Source: Parachlamydiaceae bacterium
GTDB taxonomy: Bacteria; Chlamydiota; Chlamydiia; Chlamydiales; Parachlamydiaceae
Length of the DNA stretch: 10,535 bases
Direction of reading: 5' to 3'
Assembly (NCBI GenBank): GCA_013817115.1
Contig: JACDDG010000048.1
Location: forward strand, 1-10,535
Shown: piece by piece, positions 5,786 through 10,535 of the stretch
Layout of the letters: each line of letters begins with the position of its first letter
How positions within the stretch are numbered: the first letter of the stretch is position 1
Translations under genes and position numbers: made by a program
The notes under the pieces: model-generated
Told to the model about the DNA's origin: nothing
Databases searched by the model: none
Seen by the model: only the letters and a program-made list of their open reading frames with translations

Positions 5786-8134
5786 ATGGATGTTATAAAA
5801 CGAAATGGCAGGCGAGAGCCGGTCAAATTTGATAAAATTACTGCACGGATACAAAAGCTTTGCTATGGTCTAGACCAAGATCATATCGACTCTTCTTTAG
5901 TTGCTTTCAAGGTAATTGAAGGCTTATACGACGGAGTTACTACAAGCGAACTCGATAATTTAGCCGCAGAGGTGTCAGCAACAATGACAACTCGTCATCC
6001 CGATTACGCCATACTCGCAGCACGCATAGCGATCTCTAATTTACAAAAAAATACGCTCAAATCCTTCTCTCAAACGATGAAAGAGCTTTATAACTACGTG
6101 GAAGCCAGGACTCGGAAGAAGTCTGGTTTGATTTCGGAAGAGCTTTATACTCTTTCTCAGCAGCATGCAGAATTGCTAGATGCTTCAATAATTTATGATC
6201 GCGACTTTGGTTATGATTACTTTGGCTTTAAAACATTAGAGCGTTCTTACCTACTTCGAATGAATAAACGTGTCGTTGAACGTCCTCAACATATGCTCAT
6301 GCGGGTTGCTTTAGGTATTCACAAAACAGATATTGATGCTGCGATCGAAACTTACAATTTAATGAGCGAACGTTGGTTCACTCATGCGACGCCAACACTA
6401 TTCAACGCAGGAATGCCGAACCCCCAGATGTCATCGTGTTTCCTTCTAGAAATGAAAGACGACAGCATTGACGGCATTTTTGATACACTTAAAGATTGTG
6501 CAAAAATTTCACAATCTGCCGGTGGCATCGGCCTTAGCATTCATAAAGTGCGTGCAACAGGCTCTTATATTCGTGGCACAGGGGGAACTTCTAATGGAAT
6601 CATCCCAATGTTGCGCGTCTTTAATGATGCCGCTCGCTATATCGATCAGGGTGGTGGCAAGCGAAAGGGCTCTTTTGCGGTATATCTAGAGCCATGGCAT
6701 GCTGATATATATGCCTTTCTAGACATTAGAAAAAATACAGGTAAAGAAGAGAATCGCGCACGCGATCTCTTTACAGCTTTGTGGGTGCCGGATCTATTTA
6801 TGCAGCGCGTGGAAGAGAACGGAGATTGGTCACTATTTTGTCCAAATGAAGCTCCGGGGCTGGATGATTGCTGGGGACAAAATTTTGTCGACTTGTATAC
6901 ACGTTATGAAAAAGAAGGGCGTGCTAAACAAGTCGTGAAAGCTCAGCATTTGTGGTTTAAAGTATTAGAATCACAAATCGAGACTGGAACTCCGTATATT
7001 TTATTTAAAGATGCTTGTAACTCCAAATCAAATCAGCAAAATTTAGGGACAATTAAATCGAGCAATTTATGCGCTGAAATTGTCGAGTATACATCGCCGG
7101 ATGAAATTGCAGTTTGCAATTTAGCCTCGATTGCGTTACCTCGATTTATTCACGATAACAAGTTTGATTTCAAAAGGCTTTTTGAAGTTTCTAAAGTGAT
7201 CACGAAAAATTTAAATCGAGTCATTGATGGCAACAGCTATCCTGTTGGCGCTGCAAAGCATTCGAATTTAATGCATCGTCCGATCGGTATAGGCATTCAA
7301 GGGCTAGCAGATGCATTTATTAGCTTGAGAATGCCATTTGACTCAGAAGAAGCTCGCCAATTGAATCGTGAGATCGCAGAAACGATCTATTTCGGTGCGA
7401 TGACAGCATCTTGCGAGCTAGCTAAGGAAGATGGTCCTTATGATACTTATGAAGGCTCTCCTATTTCGAAAGGAATTTTCCAATATGATATGTGGAATGT
7501 TATACCTGGGCCACGTTGGGATTGGAAAGGGTTGAAGGAAGACGTTGCTAAATACGGCGTTCGCAATTCTCTGCTTATTGCCTTGATGCCAACAGCTTCA
7601 ACATCACAAATTTTAGGGAACAATGAATGTTTCGAACCTTATACGCAAAACCTATACACGCGACGGGTATTGTCAGGTGAGTTCATTGTTGTTAACAAGA
7701 GTTTGATGCGCGATCTTGTTAAATTAGGTTTATGGAATGATCGGGTCAAAAATGAGATTTTTGCATCTAATGGTTCGATTGAGGGGATTGATGTGATTCC
7801 GGATGATATCAAGTTACTTTACAGAACTGTTTGGGAAATTAAGCAGAGATCCTTAATTGATATGGCTGCGGATCGGGGTCCATACATATGCCAAACGCAA
7901 TCATTGAATCTTTTCATTGAAAACCCTTCGTTTTCGAAGCTGACCTCGATGTTATTTTACGCATGGAAATCAGGTTTAAAAACAGGGATGTATTATTTAA
8001 GAAGCAAAGCTGCGGTTGAAGCGATTAAATTTACATTGAAGAAGAACGATGATGCAGTTGGCCTTAGCAAGACCAGCATGTTGGAGCCTGCGGCTTGCTC
8101 CTTGGAGCCAGGTTGCCTGAGCTGTAGCGGGTAG
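5786..8134 (+). CDS. nrdA: Ribonucleotide reductase class Ia large subunit (R1), eukaryotic type
   Basis: Catalytic subunit that reduces ribonucleoside diphosphates using the NrdB radical. I place the start at the ATG of 5786, giving 782 residues beginning '[20 protein letters not shown]', which aligns with the start of mouse R1; an upstream in-frame TTG (5723) would add 21 unrelated residues. One ATP-cone (about 1-90) carries Asp57 in '[10 protein letters not shown]', the residue tied to dATP inhibition in mouse R1. Active-site residues fall at the mouse numbers: Cys218 ('MSSCFL'), Asn427/Cys429/Glu431 ('[12 protein letters not shown]') and Cys444 ('AVCNLAS'). Tyr736/Tyr737 ('TGMYYLR') form the radical path, and Cys777-x-x-Cys780 is the C-terminal redox tail. 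A weak AAGGGA lies 8 bases upstream. The C-terminal linker is a little shorter than in vertebrates. Confidence 0.97.
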   Translation: MDVIKRNGRREPVKFDKITARIQKLCYGLDQDHIDSSLVAFKVIEGLYDGVTTSELDNLAAEVSATMTTRHPDYAILAARIAISNLQKNTLKSFSQTMKELYNYVEARTRKKSGLISEELYTLSQQHAELLDASIIYDRDFGYDYFGFKTLERSYLLRMNKRVVERPQHMLMRVALGIHKTDIDAAIETYNLMSERWFTHATPTLFNAGMPNPQMSSCFLLEMKDDSIDGIFDTLKDCAKISQSAGGIGLSIHKVRATGSYIRGTGGTSNGIIPMLRVFNDAARYIDQGGGKRKGSFAVYLEPWHADIYAFLDIRKNTGKEENRARDLFTALWVPDLFMQRVEENGDWSLFCPNEAPGLDDCWGQNFVDLYTRYEKEGRAKQVVKAQHLWFKVLESQIETGTPYILFKDACNSKSNQQNLGTIKSSNLCAEIVEYTSPDEIAVCNLASIALPRFIHDNKFDFKRLFEVSKVITKNLNRVIDGNSYPVGAAKHSNLMHRPIGIGIQGLADAFISLRMPFDSEEARQLNREIAETIYFGAMTASCELAKEDGPYDTYEGSPISKGIFQYDMWNVIPGPRWDWKGLKEDVAKYGVRNSLLIALMPTASTSQILGNNECFEPYTQNLYTRRVLSGEFIVVNKSLMRDLVKLGLWNDRVKNEIFASNGSIEGIDVIPDDIKLLYRTVWEIKQRSLIDMAADRGPYICQTQSLNLFIENPSFSKLTSMLFYAWKSGLKTGMYYLRSKAAVEAIKFTLKKNDDAVGLSKTSMLEPAACSLEPGCLSCSG

Positions 8135-8169
8135 GTTTTGGTTTTGCATTTAGTGACGGAGATACCTTT

Positions 8170-8187
8170 TCAGCCCTGAAAGGCTGA
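8170..8187. repeat. Small palindrome after nrdA
   Basis: TCAGCC (8170-8175) and GGCTGA (8182-8187) make a 6-bp stem with loop CTGAAA, 36 bases past the nrdA stop. It is REP-like in size. There is no T-run directly after, so it is not a good intrinsic terminator by itself. Confidence 0.4.
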
Positions 8188-8234
8188 CTTGTAATCTGTG
8201 GCATCATCCCCTTCGCATCAAGCAAAAAGCGGAG

Positions 8235-8343
8235 TTTGATGGCTTTCTCGCGCCCCTACCGGGGCGCATGTTTTGTTATAATCCTACCCCGGGTTTCGCT
8301 ATCGCTGCACCCGGGGCTATTAACAGTTCCCCCTACCGGGGGA
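8235..8343 (+). repeat. 110-bp dispersed repeat unit, copy 1
   Basis: The unit holds three consecutive hairpins. The first is GCGCCCCTACCGGGGCGC (8250-8267, 7-bp arms). The second is CCCCGGGT/ACCCGGGG (8287-8294 and 8309-8316, 14-base loop). The third is CCCCCTACCGGGGG (8329-8342). Copy 2 in direct orientation is at 9628-9737 with roughly 90% identity by eye. The two TACC-loop hairpins share a core, so the unit itself has internal repetition. This is a non-coding REP/BIME-like or MITE-like element; no partner transposase is present in the window. Confidence 0.85.
8250..8278 (+). terminator. Repeat-borne hairpin acting as likely nrdA terminator
   Basis: A 7-bp all-GC stem, GCGCCCC/GGGGCGC, with a TACC loop is followed by ATGTTTTGTT. 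It is the first hairpin with a T-rich tail downstream of nrdA, about 115 bp past its stop. The equivalent copy at 9643 has a cleaner ACTTTTT tail. Confidence 0.45.
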
Positions 8344-8421
8344 TAGAACATCGTTTAATAAAAGTCTAAATTAGAAGCTAGAAACTCTATTCATGCTCCT
8401 ATCCCCCGGTAGGGGGAACTG
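8324..8421. repeat. 23-bp perfect inverted repeat pair
   Basis: The 23 bases 8324-8346 (CAGTTCCCCC...GGGGGATAG) recur exactly as their reverse complement at 8399-8421, 52 bp apart. Each arm is itself a CCCCCTACCGGGGG hairpin, so the pair can fold either as two small hairpins or as one long stem. The enclosed 52 bp is AT-rich and contains nothing recognisable. Confidence 0.85.
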
Positions 8422-8422
8422 C

Positions 8423-8581
8423 TATACCGAAGTGCGTCCAAATGTTGGATTTTTGGCTTTGAGAAAGCCCCGGATTAAGCGATCAAAAACGACCCAATAT
8501 TAATATGGGGCTGTTTTTGATCGCTTAATCGCGGGAGCTTTCTCTTTGCCAAAAACCAACATTTGAACGCACTTCGGTATA
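8423..8581. repeat. 159-bp near-perfect palindrome, MITE-like
   Basis: The sequence from TATACCGAAGTGCGT (8423) to its reverse complement ending at 8581 is palindromic throughout. Estimated arm identity is in the high 80s percent, with almost no spacer: the centre ATATTAATAT (8497-8506) is itself perfectly symmetric. Inner matching blocks include CAAATGTTGG, AGAAAGC and GATTAAGCGATCAAAAAC. Flanking TA dinucleotides could be a target duplication of an IS630/mariner type, which is speculative. No protein is encoded: the open frame on the minus strand here is a shadow. It ends 37 bp before the Nudix gene start and may influence its expression. Confidence 0.85.
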
Positions 8582-8618
8582 AACAATATTTTCAAAATAA
8601 ATCATTTTAAGGAACGCT

Positions 8619-9182
8619 ATGTCAATGCCCTTCACTACAGACAAAAAAAACATGCCAAATATAATGCAATTTATCGATGACTCCACATTAGCATTTGAAG
8701 GAGTACGTTTTGATGTACGCAGGCGTGAATATGTGAATGAAAATGGCAAAACGGTGCGTTACGATGTAGTGGATCATCCTGGAGCAGTGGTAATTTTACC
8801 TATATTTGACGAATATTCGATTGTGATGATACGCAATCAACGTATTGCAGTCGGAGAAATACTCTGGGAGCTTCCTGCGGGTACTCTTGAGCCTGAGGAA
8901 GCCCCTGGAATTACAGCGTATCGAGAATTGATTGAAGAGACAGGCTACGAAGCTGCTGAAATGGAATCATTGACAACTTTTTATTCTTCTCCGGGGATTA
9001 GCAATGAGATAATGCACGTTTATGTGGCTAAAGAGTTGAATTTTGTTGGACAACAACTTGATGGGGGAGAGGTAATTGTACCTGAGATAATTCCCTGGAC
9101 TAAAGTAATAGAAATGATTAAATCCGGTGAAGTTAAAGATGGTAAAACTTTAACCACGTTGCTTTTTTATATAAGTATGTAA
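8619..9182 (+). CDS. Nudix hydrolase, probably ADP-ribose pyrophosphatase-like
   Basis: Nudix enzymes hydrolyse nucleoside diphosphates linked to another group. The 187-residue protein has a perfect Nudix box GX5EX7REUXEEXGU at residues 88-110: 'GTLEPEEAPGITAYRELIEE' continuing 'TGY', with metal-binding Glu103, Glu106 and Glu107. Upstream, 'HPGAVVILPIFDE' and 'MIRNQRIAVGEILWELPAG' match the strand pattern of ADP-ribose pyrophosphatases (NudF/YqkG type). The substrate is an inference: the downstream residues 'YSSPGISNEIMHVYVAKEL' fit that subfamily well. The ATG at 8619 follows AAGGAACGCT, a usable ribosome site; a second ATG two codons on is possible. The gene stands alone, bracketed by palindromic repeat clusters, with no obvious operon partner. 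Confidence 0.92.
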   Translation: MSMPFTTDKKNMPNIMQFIDDSTLAFEGVRFDVRRREYVNENGKTVRYDVVDHPGAVVILPIFDEYSIVMIRNQRIAVGEILWELPAGTLEPEEAPGITAYRELIEETGYEAAEMESLTTFYSSPGISNEIMHVYVAKELNFVGQQLDGGEVIVPEIIPWTKVIEMIKSGEVKDGKTLTTLLFYISM

Positions 9183-9481
9183 TGTATGTCGATTTTCAAA
9201 TGGATGCTTGGCTTATGGGGGTTAACATCTTTTGAGTTTCCACGTATCTTGCATACAGCTTTAAGCCAGGATCAAGGTGCTGGCATCCTAAAATGCAATC
9301 AAAGATGTAGCTCCTCATTTTTGTACCCCTGCAAAGTTTCAGCTGCAGCTATGGGTATGATATAATAAGCTCAAGTCCCCCTGAGGGTGGGGTGTAGAAG
9401 TAAGGGTATTAATATTGACTAAATCCGAAGCAAATCTTGTCCAAATATTGTAAAAGAAAAGTAATGCCCGCCATAGGTGTC
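9183..9481. other. Non-coding stretch after the Nudix gene
   Basis: No convincing gene is seen. A 59-codon frame (9186-9365, beginning 'MSIFKWMLGLWGL') lacks a ribosome site and recognisable content. TGGCTTA and TAAGCCA occur as a loose inverted pair about 60 bp apart. CCCCCTGAGGGTGGGG near 9378-9393 is a small GC-rich patch. The stretch from about 9418 runs into the outer repeat beginning near 9482. Confidence 0.4.
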
Positions 9482-9531
9482 AGAGGTAATGCCCCGCTGA
9501 TTTTTAACGCAGAGGCGCGGAGATGCGGAGG
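9482..9531 (+). repeat. Outer inverted repeat, left copy
   Basis: From AGAGGTAATG through CTGATTTTTAACGC to GAGATGCGGAGG, this block recurs in reverse complement at 10009-10064, with matching AGAGGTAATG, CTGATTTT(T)AACGC and AGATGCGGAGG segments. The copies differ by several substitutions and a few inserted bases. Together they bracket about 480 bp that contains the large palindrome at 9590-9837. Confidence 0.75.
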
Positions 9532-9627
9532 AAGGCATACAGTGTAAAGTGGACCCCGTTGTTTGGACAGAAAATTCGATTCACTTTGCGCATCCGTGTG
9601 GAAAAGCTTACTGCGGTGGCTACGCAC

Positions 9628-9737
9628 TTTGGTGGCTTTCTGGCGCCCCTACCGGGGCGCACTTTTTGTAATGATCCGAACCCCGGGTTCCGCTATCGCT
9701 GCACCCGGGGCTATTAACAGTTCCCCCTACCGGGGGA
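9628..9737 (+). repeat. 110-bp dispersed repeat unit, copy 2
   Basis: Direct-orientation copy of the unit at 8235-8343. It preserves the order of three hairpins: GCGCCCCTACCGGGGCGC (9643-9660), the CCCCGGGTT...ACCCGGGG stem (9681-9710) and CCCCCTACCGGGGG (9723-9736). Differences are scattered substitutions plus one inserted base between the first and second hairpins. Being intact in both places, it is likely the mobile or amplified core. Confidence 0.85.
9643..9668 (+). terminator. Hairpin plus T-run inside repeat copy 2
   Basis: A GC-only 7-bp stem with a TACC loop is followed immediately by ACTTTTTG, a good intrinsic terminator shape on the plus strand. It lies about 460 bp past the Nudix stop and would end any read-through transcript. 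Confidence 0.45.
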
Positions 9738-9909
9738 AGCGGAACCCGGGGTTCGGATCATTACAAATCGTGCGCCCCGGTAGGGGCCAGAAAGCCACCT
9801 AAGTGCGTAGCCACCGCTAAGCCTTTTTACACGATGCTTGATGCGAGCGGCAGAGCCTTGGCTGTGGACTACAAAAATGATTTTCAGGCTATGTCTTTAG
9901 CTGAAAAAC

Positions 9910-9936
9910 TTTTTCACAATAAGATTAAGTGAAAAA
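9910..9936. repeat. AT-rich hairpin right of the large inverted repeat
   Basis: TTTTTCAC (9910-9917) and GTGAAAAA (9929-9936) form an 8-bp stem with an 11-base loop. The arms end in A/T runs on both sides, so it could act as a weak bidirectional terminator, for example for the minus-strand gene at 10111-10503. Confidence 0.35.
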
Positions 9937-10008
9937 CATGATCTGAATCTTGAATTAGCGCGACTGGTAGTTTTTGAACCAATTCTGGTCTCTCTCTGTT
10001 CTCTCTGA

Positions 10009-10064
10009 CCTCCGCATCTCTGCTTCCGGGTCTCGGCGTTAAAATCAGTGGGGTCATTACCTCT
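10009..10064 (-). repeat. Outer inverted repeat, right copy
   Basis: Reverse-complement partner of 9482-9531, beginning CCTCCGCATCTCTG and ending CATTACCTCT. It contains GCGTTAAAATCAG, matching CTGATTTTTAACGC in the left copy. It is preceded by a pyrimidine-rich run (TCTCTCTGTTCTCTCTGACC, 9989-10010... partly overlapping) with no counterpart on the left. Confidence 0.7.
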
Positions 10065-10110
10065 AGAGAACTATGAGCGATTCCTTCTCTTTTGTAAACC
10101 AAGGCATCAT

Positions 10111-10503
10111 TTATTCTCTGTCTTCAGGCATGTCAGAACAAGATTTTTTTACATAAGTAAGAAGCATTAGCTTTGCTTCGAGACAATCTAGGGTCATTGC
10201 GATAAAATCACGACTGCTTCCGCTGAAATTTCGAGTCGCTTCCTCATAAGCCAAATTGATTTTCTCGTTAGTGAGTGGTTCATTCACTTTCAGACCTAAT
10301 AATTTAATATGTTTAACTAGATTTGATGGATATGGCTTCATAACTTCCGGAACTGATTCTACTGCCGTTGCTTCGATTAGATTGGGTTTAGTTTCGGGAG
10401 CAGCGATACTAAGTTTTGGTGCTAGTGTAGTTGCCAAGGCACGCAAGTTATCTGATCTTGATTCAATAGTTTTTTGGTTGTTGTCAATTCTCTTATTTAT
10501 CAT
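10111..10503 (-). CDS. Hypothetical protein with a faint J-domain-like C-terminal half
   Basis: I do not recognise this 130-residue protein. The start is supported by an AAGAAGG ribosome site 5 bases before the ATG (10501-10503). The N-terminal 60 residues are polar and probably disordered. Residues 61-120 look helical: 'NLVKHIKLLGLKVNEPLTNE' then 'KINLAYEEATRNFSGSSRDF' and 'IAMTLDCLEAKLMLLTYVKK'. The pattern 'LLGL.....LT.EKIN.AY' followed by a gap and another helix recalls helices I-II and III of DnaJ J-domains, but the essential HPD is absent, so it could not stimulate Hsp70 in the usual way. No signal peptide or membrane segment is seen. It could be a lineage-specific or effector-like protein; nothing in the neighbourhood says which. 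Confidence 0.65.
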   Translation of the reverse strand: MINKRIDNNQKTIESRSDNLRALATTLAPKLSIAAPETKPNLIEATAVESVPEVMKPYPSNLVKHIKLLGLKVNEPLTNEKINLAYEEATRNFSGSSRDFIAMTLDCLEAKLMLLTYVKKSCSDMPEDRE

Positions 10504-10535
10504 TTTGCCTTCTTGCCAATAATTCTTGAATCCTA

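Larger units (their letters stand above)
9590..9837. repeat. 248-bp inverted repeat (long cruciform element)
   Basis: The left arm (9590-9694) and right arm (9738-9837) are reverse complements with few differences: GCATC.CGTGT, GCGGTGGCTACGCACTT, GGTGGCTTTCTGG, the TACC-loop hairpin block, and TTTGTAATGATCCGAACC followed by CCGGGTTCCGCT. The 43-base apical loop (9695-9737) is the rest of the 110-bp repeat unit, with its own CCCCCTACCGGGGG hairpin. The structure is an inverted dimer of the same unit found near 8240: the right flank GCTTGATGCG (9836-9845) is the reverse complement of CGCATCAAGC at 8214-8223. Open frames crossing it are repeat shadows. Confidence 0.9.

Noticed and set aside
8525..8749. 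Minus-strand frame overlapping the 159-bp palindrome and the Nudix start
   Set aside because: Shadow of the palindrome and of the Nudix coding strand.
9186..9365. 59-codon frame directly after the Nudix gene
   Set aside because: No ribosome site and no recognisable domain; the composition looks like non-coding sequence.
9541..9570. GTAAAGTGGACCCCGTTGTT followed by TGGACAG, resembling an IS3-type terminal repeat
   Set aside because: Only one end is visible, no transposase frame is near, and no matching inverted end or target duplication was found.
9523..9802. Open frames 9523-9717 and 9563-9802 (plus strand)
   Set aside because: They run through the long inverted repeat; their peptides ('RPYRG', 'SPYRGK') are simply translations of the GC-rich palindromes, with no ribosome site.
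9834..9932. Short frame 'MLDASGRALAVDYKNDF...' resembling the C-terminus of a thioredoxin-fold protein
   Set aside because: The first bases belong to the repeat arm and flank, which occur in inverted form at 8214-8223. Only about 28 residues remain, too few to support a gene remnant.
9914..10102. Minus-strand frame of 62 codons
   Set aside because: Crosses the outer repeat and the AT-rich hairpin; no ribosome site or domain.
8135..10110. CRISPR array or tandem satellite as an explanation of the repeats
   Set aside because: The repeats are palindromic units at irregular spacing, in two clusters, without regular spacers or cas genes.

Overview
The window reads as a piece of a Chlamydiota chromosome, most likely from an environmental (Parachlamydiales-type) lineage that lives inside amoebae or other eukaryotic cells. 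This rests on recalled resemblance, not a search. The single-stranded DNA-binding protein carries the chlamydial-looking 'DKM.SYLKKGS.VIV' and 'SL.FSPFGR' blocks, and the YqgE protein ends in '[17 protein letters not shown]', as chlamydial members do. Coding density is high on the left and drops sharply on the right, where palindromic repeats accumulate.

Left part (1-4358, minus strand): a compact gene run transcribed right to left, mlaE (permease), mlaF (ATPase), mlaD (MCE lipid-binding subunit) and yqgE/algH. Gaps are 9, 12 and 9 bp, so this looks like one operon. Downstream lies a broken XRE-type helix-turn-helix fragment, then ssb, which has its own candidate promoter. MlaE-MlaF-MlaD form an inner-membrane ABC system that moves phospholipids between the inner and outer membranes. 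This MlaD is long and has an internal 34-residue tandem duplication in its periplasmic tail.

Middle (4359-8134, plus strand): a 388-bp divergent spacer with a large hairpin and several short palindromes, then nrdB and nrdA. Together they encode a complete class Ia ribonucleotide reductase. Both proteins are strikingly of the eukaryotic (mouse R1/R2-like) type: NrdB keeps the radical tyrosine and all six iron ligands, and NrdA keeps the catalytic cysteines at the same residue numbers as mouse R1. This differs from the tyrosine-less Mn/Fe class Ic enzyme of Chlamydia trachomatis and is the most interesting coding feature here.

Right part (8135-10535): one Nudix hydrolase (8619-9182, probably ADP-ribose pyrophosphatase type) sits between two clusters of palindromic, REP/MITE-like repeats. 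One cluster contains a 159-bp near-perfect palindrome with almost no spacer. The other is a 248-bp inverted repeat nested inside a second inverted repeat pair spanning about 580 bp. A roughly 110-bp unit occurs in direct orientation in both clusters, and its first hairpin followed by a T-run could serve as a transcription terminator after nrdA and after the Nudix gene. The window closes with an unrecognised 130-residue minus-strand protein whose C-terminal half faintly resembles a J-domain without the HPD motif.

I see no CRISPR array, tRNA, rRNA, integrase, intact transposase, restriction or toxin-antitoxin system. The best leads for something undescribed are the eukaryote-type reductase in this lineage and the nested palindrome elements.
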